DNA from: Alistipes timonensis JC136
GTDB taxonomy: Bacteria > Bacteroidota > Bacteroidia > Bacteroidales > Rikenellaceae
Direction of reading: 5' to 3'
NCBI RefSeq assembly: GCF_900107675.1
Contig: NZ_FNRI01000010.1
Coordinates: 1-64,000 of the forward strand
DNA length: 64,000 nt
The notes under the pieces were generated by a model. The model was not told the DNA's origin. It did not search any database and saw only the letters and a list, made by a program, of their open reading frames with translations. The translations under genes were made by a program, and so were the position numbers. How positions within the stretch are numbered: position 1 is the stretch's first letter; each line of letters starts with the position of its first letter. Shown here piece after piece: positions 1-8,672 of this stretch.

Positions 1-14
1 AGTTAGCTATTTCT

Positions 15-22
15 TACCTTTG
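15..22 (+). promoter_or_regulatory. Bacteroidota -7 box for the SusC/SusD operon
   Basis: TACCTTTG matches the TAnnTTTG consensus of the Bacteroidota primary sigma factor and lies 41 bases before the SusC start codon. The -33 element would fall before the window begins, so only half of the promoter can be seen. Confidence 0.6.
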
Positions 23-63
23 TTCTGAACTTTTTATTTTAAAAAACTAATTAATTAACGCTT

Positions 64-3000
64 ATGGTAAGAAAAATTCTACTGACGTTAATTGCATTGC
101 TGGGGGGGGGAATTTTACTTTCTCAGGCCCAAAGTAAGCAAATTTCCGGCACGGTTACAGGTTCCGATGGTAAACCGATCGCCGGCGTGACTGTGGTTGT
201 CGAGGGTACCTCCGTCGGCACGACAACAAACGCGGCCGGTGCATACAGCATATCGGCTCGCAACGACGCAAAACTGGTTTTCTCGTTCATCGGAATGGAG
301 AACCAGACTATTCCCGTCAACGGTAAAAACGTCGTCAACGTCCAGATGAAAGAGGATGCGATCGGCGTGGACGAGGTCGTGGTGACGGCCATGGGTATCA
401 CCCGTTCCGAAAAGTCGCTCGGCTACTCGGTGTCCACCGTCAAATCGGACGAAATCGACAAGGCCCGCGAAGGCAACGTGCTCAACGCACTGGCCGGTAA
501 AGTCGCCGGTGTGAATATCTCCGCAGCTTCGGGTACCGCAGGCGGCGGCTCGCGTATCATCATCCGCGGCCAGTCGTCACTCGGCTCGGCCGGTTCGCCG
601 CTCTTCGTCATCGACGGCATGCCCGTCAGCAACCAGAGCTACGACCCCGTGGGCCTGAACGGCTCGGTCGACGTGGGCAACCGCATGGGCGACATCTCGG
701 GCGACGACATCGAGTCGCTCAACGTCCTGAAAGGCGCCGCCGCAACGGCTCTCTACGGTGCCCGTGCCAAGGACGGCGCCATCATCATCACCACAAAAAA
801 AGGTTCGCGCCTGCAAAAGACATCGGTGTCGATCAACTCGTCGATCCGCTTCGACAACGTGCTGCGCCTGCCCGACTTCCAGAACACCTACGCACAAGGC
901 TCGGGCACCACGGGCGCCTACGACGTGGACAACATGAACGGCTGGGGTCCCAAGATCGAGGGCCAGACCGAAAAGAACTTCCTGGGCCAGGATGTCCAGT
1001 TGAAGGCTTACAAAAATAACGTCAAAGATTTCTACAAGACCGGCCACACCTATATCAACAGCATCTCGGTGTCGGGCGGTGACGAGAAGAACGACTTCCG
1101 CCTCGGCTTCACGGCCCACAATCAGGACGGTATCATCGAGAGCAACGATTATGACAAATACAACGTATCGTTCAACGGCGGCCGCAAGTTCAACGACAAG
1201 ATCTCGGCCCGCGTGTCGATGACCTATGCGCGCACCAGCTCCGAAGGCCGTCCGGCCCAGGGCTCGAACGACGTGAACGTACTCGTGCGCCAGATCAACA
1301 CCATACCCCGTACGGTCGACATCAACTGGCTGAAGAACAACTGGAAGAACGAAGACGGCACCCAGGGCACGATGGACAGCAAGGGCAAGGTGGGCAACTT
1401 CTACTGGAACATGAAGGAGAACCTCTTCTCGAACACCGTAGACCGCGTTTACGGCTCGGCGATCGTGACCTACACCCCGGTCAAAGGACTGACGATCACC
1501 AACAACCTCGGTACGGACTTCTTCCGTGAAGACCGCCGCCAGATCACGGCCAAGGGTACGGTAGGCTCGACGGGAGGTTTCAACACCTACGACATTAACT
1601 ACCGTTCGATCAACAACGACCTGATCGTCACCTACGAGACGCTGTTCGGACGCAACAACGACTGGAATTTCAAAATCATGGGCGGCCACAACATCAACCA
1701 GGCCGAGACCCGCTACCTGACCGTCAACGCCAGCAAACTGCTGATCGAAGGCATCTACTCCTACTCGAACGCCGAATCGGTATCGACGACCAACGACAAG
1801 AGCAAGCGTCGCCTGATAGGTCTCTACGGAGAAGCCGACCTGAGCTGGCGCGACATGCTCTTCCTGAGCGTCACGGGGCGTAACGACTGGTCGTCGACCA
1901 TGCCCAAGTCGCACCGTTCGTACTTCTATCCTTCGGTGAGCCTCGGCTTCATCTTCACGGAGCTGATCCCGAAGAACAACATCCTCAACTTCGGTAAGCT
2001 GCGCCTGAGCTACGCCAATGTCGGCAGCGACACGGCCCCCTATCAGCTCGACTTCCTCTACTACCCGTCGGACTCCTACTTCCTGCAGTTCGTGGGCTCC
2101 AACAAGATTCCCCACGGCGGTCTGCTGGCCTATGAGGCCGCCTCGACCTTCCCCGATCCCAACCTCGAGCCGCAGAACCAGTCGTCCTACGAGGTCGGTA
2201 TGGATCTGCGCATGTTCGACGGCCGCGTACGCATCGACGCTACGTATTACTACCAGAAGACCACGAAGAACATCGTGCGCCTCGACATCGCCAACTCGAC
2301 AGGTTATTTCTACGAGCGCAAGAATGCCGGCGTGATCTCGAACCAGGGCCTCGAGCTGCTGGTCGGCGTCACCCCCGTCCGCACGAAGAATTTCCGCTGG
2401 GACCTGGATGTGAACTTCGCCACCAACCGCCAGCGCGTCGACGAGCTCCATCCCTCGATCGACTCCTACAACCTGGCTTCGGGTTACAACTCCTGCCAGA
2501 TCAAAGCCAAGAAGGGCGAAGCATTCAGCATGTACGGCACCTACTGGCTGCGTAACGACGACGGCGAATTCATCATCAACCCCGAAACGGGCATGCGCGT
2601 CATGAGCACCGACACGAAGAACCTCGGCAAGGTCGCTCCCGACTGGACGATGGGTATCGGCAACACGCTTTCGTACAAGGGTCTTTCGCTGAGCTTCCTG
2701 CTCGACTTCCGCGTGGGCGGCGTGATGTACTCGGGTACGGTGTCCGACCTGCGCGTCACGGGCGTGGCCGAGGAGACCGCCAGCCGGGGACGCGACAAAT
2801 TCGTGGACAAGGGTGTGATCGCCAACGGCGACGGCACCTACCGGGGCAACGACGTGGAGGTTACGCCCTACCAATACTGGACGACTAACTATTCGTCGAA
2901 GATCACCGAAGCCAACGTTTTCGACGCAACGTTCATCAAACTGCGTGAGATCGTACTCAACTACTCGCTCCCGAAGAAGTGGTTCCGCAACACCTCGATC

Positions 3001-3174
3001 GGCCAGTTGTCGCTGGGCATCGAGGCCCGCAACCTGTGGCTCATCAAATCGAACGTTCCGCACATCGACCCCGAAGCCAGCATCTTCGGTCCTTCGTCGG
3101 TAGGTTCGGGCGTCGAGTATGCAGCCATTCCTTCGACCCGCAGTCTGGGTTTCAACATTAAATTAACCTTCTAA
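64..3174 (+). CDS. SusC/RagA-family TonB-linked outer membrane protein
   Basis: This 1036-residue protein has the layout of SusC-like TonB-dependent transporters, which import glycans, peptides or other large nutrients with a SusD lipoprotein as lid. A signal peptide (about residues 1-22, ending SQAQ) is followed by a carboxypeptidase-regulatory-like beta-sandwich starting ISGTVTGSDGKPIAGV (about 26-98). Next comes a plug domain with DEVVVTAMGITR, the GQSSLGS and PLFVIDGMP segments and the VLKGAAATALYGARAKDGAIII motif region. The beta barrel runs to the C terminus and ends in an aromatic residue, as expected for BAM recognition (final residues KLTF). The length is normal for the family. The susD gene follows after 12 bases. 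No glycosidase, sulfatase or sensor gene lies beside the pair, so the substrate cannot be inferred. A nine-G run in the signal-peptide codons is described separately. Confidence 0.96.
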   Translation: MVRKILLTLIALLGGGILLSQAQSKQISGTVTGSDGKPIAGVTVVVEGTSVGTTTNAAGAYSISARNDAKLVFSFIGMENQTIPVNGKNVVNVQMKEDAIGVDEVVVTAMGITRSEKSLGYSVSTVKSDEIDKAREGNVLNALAGKVAGVNISAASGTAGGGSRIIIRGQSSLGSAGSPLFVIDGMPVSNQSYDPVGLNGSVDVGNRMGDISGDDIESLNVLKGAAATALYGARAKDGAIIITTKKGSRLQKTSVSINSSIRFDNVLRLPDFQNTYAQGSGTTGAYDVDNMNGWGPKIEGQTEKNFLGQDVQLKAYKNNVKDFYKTGHTYINSISVSGGDEKNDFRLGFTAHNQDGIIESNDYDKYNVSFNGGRKFNDKISARVSMTYARTSSEGRPAQGSNDVNVLVRQINTIPRTVDINWLKNNWKNEDGTQGTMDSKGKVGNFYWNMKENLFSNTVDRVYGSAIVTYTPVKGLTITNNLGTDFFREDRRQITAKGTVGSTGGFNTYDINYRSINNDLIVTYETLFGRNNDWNFKIMGGHNINQAETRYLTVNASKLLIEGIYSYSNAESVSTTNDKSKRRLIGLYGEADLSWRDMLFLSVTGRNDWSSTMPKSHRSYFYPSVSLGFIFTELIPKNNILNFGKLRLSYANVGSDTAPYQLDFLYYPSDSYFLQFVGSNKIPHGGLLAYEAASTFPDPNLEPQNQSSYEVGMDLRMFDGRVRIDATYYYQKTTKNIVRLDIANSTGYFYERKNAGVISNQGLELLVGVTPVRTKNFRWDLDVNFATNRQRVDELHPSIDSYNLASGYNSCQIKAKKGEAFSMYGTYWLRNDDGEFIINPETGMRVMSTDTKNLGKVAPDWTMGIGNTLSYKGLSLSFLLDFRVGGVMYSGTVSDLRVTGVAEETASRGRDKFVDKGVIANGDGTYRGNDVEVTPYQYWTTNYSSKITEANVFDATFIKLREIVLNYSLPKKWFRNTSIGQLSLGIEARNLWLIKSNVPHIDPEASIFGPSSVGSGVEYAAIPSTRSLGFNIKLTF
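102..110 (+). repeat. Nine-G homopolymer inside susC signal-peptide codons
   Basis: Nine consecutive G residues encode part of Leu13 and Gly14-Gly16 of the SusC-like protein. A gain or loss of one base would shift the frame within the signal peptide. The tract length is read directly. Slippage is an inference, and a sequencing or assembly error at a homopolymer is the main alternative. Confidence 0.7.
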
Positions 3175-3186
3175 GACGGATTGACT

Positions 3187-4659
3187 ATGAAAAAAATACG
3201 CACCAAGATACTCCTCGCCTTCGCGGCATCCGGCCTGCTTCTGCTGCCGTCCTGCGGCGACTGGCTGGACATCAATACGAACGAGCTGGCCTCGACGAAA
3301 GTCGAGCCGGGCTACCTGTTCAACTATGCGGCCGTGAATTACAGCGGTACGCGCATGGGCGGCGACCAGTACATGTCGATCGCCTGGCCGGCACAGGTCA
3401 TCTCCGACGGCGACTACTGGTACGGCGGCGACGACTTCTACACCATCTCGACCTATTCGACAGGCAACACATGGGTCAGCACCTACGCCAGCGTCGGCAA
3501 CAACCTGATGAAAGCCATCGACTTCGCCAAGGAGGCAGGAGATACCAACGCCGAGGCGCAGTGCAAGATTCTCTTCGCCATTTCGGTATGGGGTTCGACG
3601 ATGATCTTCGGCGACATTCCCTACAGCGAGGCATGGCGCATCGAGGAGATCAAAACCCCGAAGTTCGACCCCCAGAAGGACATCCTCTATGCGCTGGTGG
3701 ACCTCGTGGACGAGGCGCTCGGCCTGATCGACACCTCGAAGGAGTCGAGCATCACCTCCTACGACATCTACTACAAGGGCGACATGGAGAAGTGGCTCAA
3801 ACTGGGCAAATCGCTCAAACTGCGTCTGCTGCTCTACCTGGCCAACCACGAGGACGTGGGCGCGCAGATCGCCGCGCTCGTCACCGAGGACAAGATGCTC
3901 GCTTCGAATGCCGACACGTTTGCATTCCCCTACTTCGACACGGCGGGCAACTATAACCCCAACTACGCCCTTTACGAAGTATATCCGAACCTGACCCCGA
4001 TCTGGAATGCCGCCAACCCGACGGTCATCGACCCGATGCTGGCGGTCGACGACCCGCGTATCCCCTTCTATTTCGACCCGGCCGAGACCGACGAGAACCT
4101 CTATGCGGGCATTCCGGCCGGCGCGGATTATTTCGACGGTTCGGGAAACTGGCTCGACGAAGACGGCAACCTGAAAATCTCGCTGCTGAACCTCGATTTC
4201 TACTGCCAGCCCGACACCCCCGACGTGCTCTTCTCCTATGCCGAACTGGAACAGTACATCGCCGAGGTCTATGTCCGCGGACTGGGCGTATCGAAGAACA
4301 AGGCTACGGCCAACACCCATTACCGCGCAGCCATCAAAGCGTCGTGCATCAACGCGGGTGTTGCCGAGGCTGACGCCGAAACATTCGTCACGGGCCTCAA
4401 ATCGCTGGCCGACATGTCCGACGACGAAGCGCTCGAAGCCATCGCCAACCAGCAGCGCATCGACATGATGATCCGCCCGCTCGAAGCGTGGTCCGAGCAG
4501 CGCCGCACGGGCTACCCCGTGCTGAGCGTTCCGAGCCGCCTTGCGTCGATGTACCCGGGAGTCATCAACCGCTGGCCCTATGCCGAGCGCGAAACGCTCG
4601 TCAACGGCAACGCCCCGCAGGTAGACGGAGTCTGGACCAAGATGTGGTTCCAGAAATAA
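3187..4659 (+). CDS. SusD/RagB-family nutrient-binding outer membrane lipoprotein
   Basis: This 490-residue surface lipoprotein should pair with the preceding SusC-like transporter and cap its barrel. The N terminus is a lipoprotein signal: basic MKKIRTK, a hydrophobic core, then LPSC as lipobox, with Cys about residue 21. It is followed by GDWLDINTNE, the usual SusD opening. TPR-like helical segments carry WLKLGKSLKLRLLLYLANH, a typical SusD helix, and the C-terminal part contains RIDMMIRPLEAWSEQRRTGYPVL. The overall look suits the SusD_2 subgroup. I chose ATG 3187 over an in-frame TTG six bases upstream because the ATG directly precedes the basic signal-peptide start. A strong terminator follows, closing a two-gene operon. 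Confidence 0.95.
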   Translation: MKKIRTKILLAFAASGLLLLPSCGDWLDINTNELASTKVEPGYLFNYAAVNYSGTRMGGDQYMSIAWPAQVISDGDYWYGGDDFYTISTYSTGNTWVSTYASVGNNLMKAIDFAKEAGDTNAEAQCKILFAISVWGSTMIFGDIPYSEAWRIEEIKTPKFDPQKDILYALVDLVDEALGLIDTSKESSITSYDIYYKGDMEKWLKLGKSLKLRLLLYLANHEDVGAQIAALVTEDKMLASNADTFAFPYFDTAGNYNPNYALYEVYPNLTPIWNAANPTVIDPMLAVDDPRIPFYFDPAETDENLYAGIPAGADYFDGSGNWLDEDGNLKISLLNLDFYCQPDTPDVLFSYAELEQYIAEVYVRGLGVSKNKATANTHYRAAIKASCINAGVAEADAETFVTGLKSLADMSDDEALEAIANQQRIDMMIRPLEAWSEQRRTGYPVLSVPSRLASMYPGVINRWPYAERETLVNGNAPQVDGVWTKMWFQK

Positions 4660-4680
4660 CGCCGACATCCCACCGTGCAA

Positions 4681-4712
4681 AGGCCGTTCCTCGAAAGGAA
4701 CGGCCTCTTTTT
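4681..4712 (+). terminator. Intrinsic terminator after susD
   Basis: A 10-bp GC-rich stem (AGGCCGTTCC / GGAACGGCCT) with a six-base loop is followed by CTTTTTT. It closes the susCD operon. Confidence 0.9.
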
Positions 4713-4753
4713 TGGATACCGGGAAGATATTTCGCAGATGGCGAATTTTTTCG

Positions 4754-4761
4754 TAATTTTG
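4754..4761 (+). promoter_or_regulatory. -7 box upstream of the diiron flavoprotein gene
   Basis: TAATTTTG fits TAnnTTTG and lies 24 bases before the start codon, downstream of the susD terminator. No clear TTTG -33 box is visible at the expected distance. Confidence 0.55.
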
Positions 4762-4785
4762 CGACCAAACAAATAAAAAACAAGT

Positions 4786-5979
4786 ATGGCTATTACCGAA
4801 ATACTTCCCGGCATCCACTACGTCGGGGTCAACGACCGCACCACCACGCGCTTCGAAGCCCTCTGGTCGCTTCCGATCGGCGTGTCGTACAACGCCTATC
4901 TGGTCGTGGGCGAAAAGATCGCGCTGATCGACACCGTCGAAGAGGCCTTCGGCAGCCGCCTCGAAGCCAACATCCGCGAGGCGATCGGCGAGCGGAAGAT
5001 CGACTACCTGGTCGTCAACCACATGGAACCCGACCACTCGTCGTCGATCACGGCGCTGCGCCGTCTCTACCCCGACCTCGAGATCGTCGGCAACGCCAAG
5101 ACGCTCCAGATGATCGACGGATTCTACGGCATCGCCGGAGGCACGGTCGAGGTCAAAGAGGGCGACACGCTCGACCTGGGCAGCCGCAAGGTACTCTCGT
5201 TCCACATGATCCCGATGGTGCACTGGCCCGAAACGATGGTCACGTGGTGCGCCGGCGACAAGACGCTCTTTTCGGGCGACGCCTTCGGCACGTTCGGGGC
5301 CCTCGACGGCGGCATCACCGACTCGCAGGTCGAAGCTGACCGCTACTGGGACGAGATGCGCCGCTACTACGCCTGCATCGTGGGCAAATACGGCGGTCCG
5401 GTGCAGAAGGCCCTGCAAAAAGTCCGCACGCTCCCCGTCGAGACGATCTGCCCGACGCACGGCCCCGTGTGGCAGCGGGAGATTCCCCGGGTGATGGATA
5501 TTTACGACAAACTGAGCCGCTACGAGGGTGAGCCGGGCGTGGTCGTGGCCTACGCTTCGATGTACGGCAATACGGAGCAGATGGCCGAGCGCGTCGCCCG
5601 CGAACTGGCTGCCGAAGGGGTCGGCCCCGTCCGGGTCTACAACCTTTCATACGCCGATCCGTCGGTGGTGCTGCGCGACGTTTTCCGTTTCGACACGCTG
5701 ATCGTCGGCGGCCCGACCTACAACGGCAACCTCTTCCCGCCCGTGGCCGAGCTGCTCGACCGTCTCGCCGCCCGCTGCATCCCGCAGCGCAAATTCGGCT
5801 GGTTCGGATCGTTCTGCTGGGCCGGAGCCTCGGTGCGCCTGCTGGGAGAGTTCGCCCAGAAGATGAAGTGGGAACCCTTGTGCGATCCCGTGGAGATGAA
5901 ACAGGGTTTTTCGTCCGACGCGTGCGGCCTCTGCCGGACGCTGGCGGGCCGCATCGCCGAACGCCGGCGAAGCGAATAA
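4786..5979 (+). CDS. A-type flavoprotein (FprA/flavorubredoxin-like oxygen or NO reductase)
   Basis: This 397-residue protein has the two-domain layout of flavodiiron proteins, which reduce O2 to water or NO to N2O in the cytoplasm of anaerobes. The N-terminal metallo-beta-lactamase-like domain (about 1-245) carries the diiron ligands: NHMEPDH (H-x-E-x-D-H) near residue 80, MVHWPE (His) near 145, SGDAFG (Asp) near 165 and CPTHGP (His) near 225. The C-terminal flavodoxin domain starts VVAYASMYGNTEQMA and contains the FMN loop GGPTYNGN. There is no rubredoxin domain, so electrons must come from a separate rubredoxin or reductase not seen nearby. The gene has its own promoter-like box and terminator, so it is probably monocistronic. 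Whether it prefers O2 or NO cannot be read from sequence. Confidence 0.93.
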   Translation: MAITEILPGIHYVGVNDRTTTRFEALWSLPIGVSYNAYLVVGEKIALIDTVEEAFGSRLEANIREAIGERKIDYLVVNHMEPDHSSSITALRRLYPDLEIVGNAKTLQMIDGFYGIAGGTVEVKEGDTLDLGSRKVLSFHMIPMVHWPETMVTWCAGDKTLFSGDAFGTFGALDGGITDSQVEADRYWDEMRRYYACIVGKYGGPVQKALQKVRTLPVETICPTHGPVWQREIPRVMDIYDKLSRYEGEPGVVVAYASMYGNTEQMAERVARELAAEGVGPVRVYNLSYADPSVVLRDVFRFDTLIVGGPTYNGNLFPPVAELLDRLAARCIPQRKFGWFGSFCWAGASVRLLGEFAQKMKWEPLCDPVEMKQGFSSDACGLCRTLAGRIAERRRSE

Positions 5980-5983
5980 CGCG

Positions 5984-6015
5984 AAAAGGGGCGGTCCAGC
6001 GGGCCGCCCCTTTTC
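5984..6015 (+). terminator. Intrinsic terminator after the flavoprotein gene
   Basis: AAAAGGGGCGG...CCGCCCCTTTT forms a long GC-rich hairpin with a T-rich tail, directly after the stop codon. Confidence 0.88.
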
Positions 6016-6048
6016 TTCTCAGGGACAAGGAATTTCGGAAAAAACCGT

Positions 6049-6056
6049 TATCTTTA
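6049..6056 (+). promoter_or_regulatory. -7-like box upstream of ugd
   Basis: TATCTTTA differs from TAnnTTTG only at the last base and lies 31 bases before the ugd start codon, after the preceding terminator. Confidence 0.45.
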
Positions 6057-6087
6057 CGGTTACGAATTCAAGAAACCGCAACAGACT

Positions 6088-7404
6088 ATGATGAAAATTG
6101 CAATCGTGGGTACGGGCTATGTCGGCCTGGTATCGGGGGCCTGCTTCGCCGAAATGGGGCTCGACATCACCTGCGTAGACATAGACAGGGAGAAGATCGA
6201 CGCGCTGAACGCCGGCGCCATACCCATTTATGAACCGGGATTGGAAGCCCTCGTGCGACGCAACGTCCGCGCGGGACGCCTGCACTTCACCACCGACCTC
6301 ACCGAATGCCTCGACCATGTCGAAGTGGTCTTCTCGGCCGTCGGCACCCCGCCCGACGAGGACGGCTCGGCCGACCTGAAATACGTGTTGGAAGTGGCCC
6401 GCACGTTCGGCCGCCACATCAAAAAATACACCGTGCTGGTGACCAAAAGCACGGTGCCCGTAGGCACGGCCCGGAAGGTGAAGGCCGTGATCGAAGAAGA
6501 ACTTGCAAAACGGGGCAGCAAGGTGCCGTTCGACGTGGCCTCGAATCCCGAATTTCTCAAAGAGGGAGCCGCGATCAAAGACTTCATGTCGCCCGACCGC
6601 GTGGTCGTGGGCGTCGAGAGCGAGCGGGCCCGCAAGCTGATGACCAAGCTCTACCGGCCGTTCCTGATCAACAACTTCCGGGTGCTATTCATGGACATTC
6701 CCTCGGCCGAGATGACCAAATACGCCGCCAACGCCATGCTGGCTACGCGCATCTCGTTCATGAACGACATCGCCAACCTCTGCGACCGCGTGGGCGCCGA
6801 CGTGGAGATGGTCCGCAAGGGCATCGGTTCCGACGCCCGCATCGGCAACAAGTTCCTCTACCCCGGCTGCGGCTACGGCGGCTCGTGTTTCCCGAAGGAT
6901 GTGAAAGCGCTGGCCCACACGGGCCGCGAGAACGGCTACACGATGCAGATCATCGAAGCTGTCGAGCGGGTCAACGAACAGCAAAAAAGCGTGGTCTTCG
7001 AGAAACTGCAGGCCGCCCTGGGCGACCTGCGGGGCAAACTCGTCACGATCTGGGGACTGGCCTTCAAACCCGAGACGGACGACATGCGCGAAGCCCCGGC
7101 AACGGTGGTGATCGACCACCTGCTGAATGCCGGCGCCGAAGTCTGTGTCTACGACCCGGTCGCCATGCCCGAATCGCAGCGGCGGATGGCCGGCCGGCCG
7201 ATCCGCTATGCCCGGACGATGTACGAGGCCGCGGAGGGAGCCGACGCCGTGGCACTCATCACCGAATGGAAAGAGTTCCGCATGCCCGACTGGGCCCAGT
7301 TGTACACGGCGATGCGCGGCGACGCGATCGTCGACGGCCGCAATATCTTCGACAAACCGGAAGTCATAGCCGCCGGATTCCGCTACTTCGGAATCGGCAA
7401 ATAA
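6088..7404 (+). CDS. ugd: UDP-glucose 6-dehydrogenase
   Basis: It oxidises UDP-glucose to UDP-glucuronate with two NAD+, supplying precursors for capsule and other surface polysaccharides in the cytoplasm. The 438-residue protein opens with the Rossmann motif IAIVGTGYVGLVSG and has the TKSTVPVGTA segment. It carries NPEFLKEG, then SPDRVVVG, and the catalytic cysteine in the GCGYGGSCFPKD motif. The central helix carries AEMTKYAANAMLA, and the C-terminal UDP-binding domain starts near IWGLAFKPETDDMREAPA. Two adjacent ATGs (6088 and 6091) are possible starts, differing by one residue. The gene stands alone between two terminators, with no polysaccharide cluster visible. Confidence 0.96.
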   Translation: MMKIAIVGTGYVGLVSGACFAEMGLDITCVDIDREKIDALNAGAIPIYEPGLEALVRRNVRAGRLHFTTDLTECLDHVEVVFSAVGTPPDEDGSADLKYVLEVARTFGRHIKKYTVLVTKSTVPVGTARKVKAVIEEELAKRGSKVPFDVASNPEFLKEGAAIKDFMSPDRVVVGVESERARKLMTKLYRPFLINNFRVLFMDIPSAEMTKYAANAMLATRISFMNDIANLCDRVGADVEMVRKGIGSDARIGNKFLYPGCGYGGSCFPKDVKALAHTGRENGYTMQIIEAVERVNEQQKSVVFEKLQAALGDLRGKLVTIWGLAFKPETDDMREAPATVVIDHLLNAGAEVCVYDPVAMPESQRRMAGRPIRYARTMYEAAEGADAVALITEWKEFRMPDWAQLYTAMRGDAIVDGRNIFDKPEVIAAGFRYFGIGK

Positions 7405-7411
7405 CAAACGC

Positions 7412-7438
7412 AAACGGCCCGCGAAAAGCGGGCCGTTT
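7412..7438. terminator. Bidirectional terminator between ugd and oadB-like gene
   Basis: AAACGGCCCGC / GCGGGCCGTTT forms an 11-bp stem with a short loop and T residues on the plus side. It sits between two convergent genes and probably serves both, best on the plus strand. Confidence 0.82.
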
Positions 7439-7454
7439 TCATTCGGATTCGGTT

Positions 7455-8672
7455 TTACAGCATCGGAATCACCGTCACGTAGATCGCAGCGATGATGGCC
7501 GACGTAATGACACCCGTGACGTTGGCCCCCAGGGCGTCGGGCAGCACTAGCGATGAGGGATTGTCGTGCGACACGATCTTCTGGGCAACCTTGGCCGTCG
7601 TCGGCACGCAGCTCACGGCGGCGATGCCGATCACGGGATTGAAGTTGCCCCGTTTGATGAAATACATGGCATAGCCGCCCAATATGCCGCCGATGCCCGA
7701 AATCAGCAGGGCGAGGATTCCCAGCACGAGCAGTTTGAGCACCGTGGGATCGAGCAGCGTGTGGGCATCGCACAGTACGCCCAGCAGGATGCCCAGGAAG
7801 AACGTCGAGCCGTAAAGCATCGGCCCGCTGATGAAATCGTTGACGTGTTTGAGCCCGGATTCCTTAATAACCACACCGATAAAGAGCGAAAAGAACAGCG
7901 GGGCGGCCACCGGAAAGAGCAGGCAGAGGATCACGCACATCACCACGGCGAACGCAATTTTGGTTGCGGGGCTGTACTGCTTAGCCGGTTTCCGGGCCGG
8001 TTTCATTTTGATCGCCCGCAGGCGTTTGGGCACCATCGCCCGCACCAGATAGGGATATCCGCCGTAGGTCAGGCCCAGGTAGAGATAGGCCACGACGGTG
8101 ATCGGCACGAAGATTTCCTTCGAGAGATTGAGCGAGGTGAAGAGCACCATCGGTCCGTCTGCGCCGCCCACCATGGCAATCGAGGCGCTGTCGCTGGGGC
8201 TCAGGCCCATCGAATAGGCGATCGGCAGCACGGCGAAGGTTCCCAGCTCGGCGCACAAGGCGAGGAACATGCTTTGCAGGGGTTTGGCCAGCAGGAAATT
8301 GATGTCGAGCATCGTCCCGATGCCCATGAAGATCAGGCAGGCGATCAGGCCGTTGCTGAAAGTGAAGGTGTAGACCGGCTGGAGAAAGTCGATCTGGAGA
8401 ATGTTCATCAACTGGTCGGTGTCGGTCACCATCGGATCGAGAAACAGGTTGCCGTGGGCACCTCCGGGAAAGATCAGCACTCCGGCGTTCACGGCCGCCA
8501 TGCCCAGCCCCATCGGGATCATCACCAACGGTTCCAAAACCCCTTTGCGCCCCAGGTAAACCAGCAGGATGCCCAGCAGGATCAGCCCGATGCGCGAATA
8601 CATGATCGCGGGGTCGGACTGCAACAGGGTCGAAATACCCTGGAAAATACTGCCCAGATCAAATTTTTCCAT
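7455..8672 (-). CDS. Sodium-translocating decarboxylase beta subunit (OadB/MmdB/GcdB family)
   Basis: This 405-residue polytopic membrane protein belongs to the beta subunits of biotin-dependent oxaloacetate, methylmalonyl-CoA or glutaconyl-CoA decarboxylases. These remove CO2 from carboxybiotin and pump Na+ outward. Diagnostic segments are the FLQPVYTFTFSNGL region, CLIFMGIGTMLD, the family signature GGADGPMVLFTS, and KRGNFNPVIGIAAVSCVPTTAKVAQK near the C terminus. The upstream gene overlaps its start by 14 bases and encodes a one-span protein that may be the gamma-like partner. The alpha (carboxyltransferase) and biotin-carrier genes are not adjacent, so the substrate is undetermined. Methylmalonyl-CoA decarboxylation in the succinate-propionate pathway is a plausible setting, but that is inference. 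Confidence 0.92.
   Translation of the reverse strand: MEKFDLGSIFQGISTLLQSDPAIMYSRIGLILLGILLVYLGRKGVLEPLVMIPMGLGMAAVNAGVLIFPGGAHGNLFLDPMVTDTDQLMNILQIDFLQPVYTFTFSNGLIACLIFMGIGTMLDINFLLAKPLQSMFLALCAELGTFAVLPIAYSMGLSPSDSASIAMVGGADGPMVLFTSLNLSKEIFVPITVVAYLYLGLTYGGYPYLVRAMVPKRLRAIKMKPARKPAKQYSPATKIAFAVVMCVILCLLFPVAAPLFFSLFIGVVIKESGLKHVNDFISGPMLYGSTFFLGILLGVLCDAHTLLDPTVLKLLVLGILALLISGIGGILGGYAMYFIKRGNFNPVIGIAAVSCVPTTAKVAQKIVSHDNPSSLVLPDALGANVTGVITSAIIAAIYVTVIPML

Noticed and set aside
577..3063. Very long open frame on the minus strand opposite susC
   Set aside because: The plus-strand frame is a clear SusC protein. The antisense frame is open because of GC-rich third positions and has no recognisable domains.
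3163..5460. Long minus-strand frame opposite susD and the flavoprotein gene
   Set aside because: It crosses two real genes and a terminator and has mirror-image composition of coding DNA.
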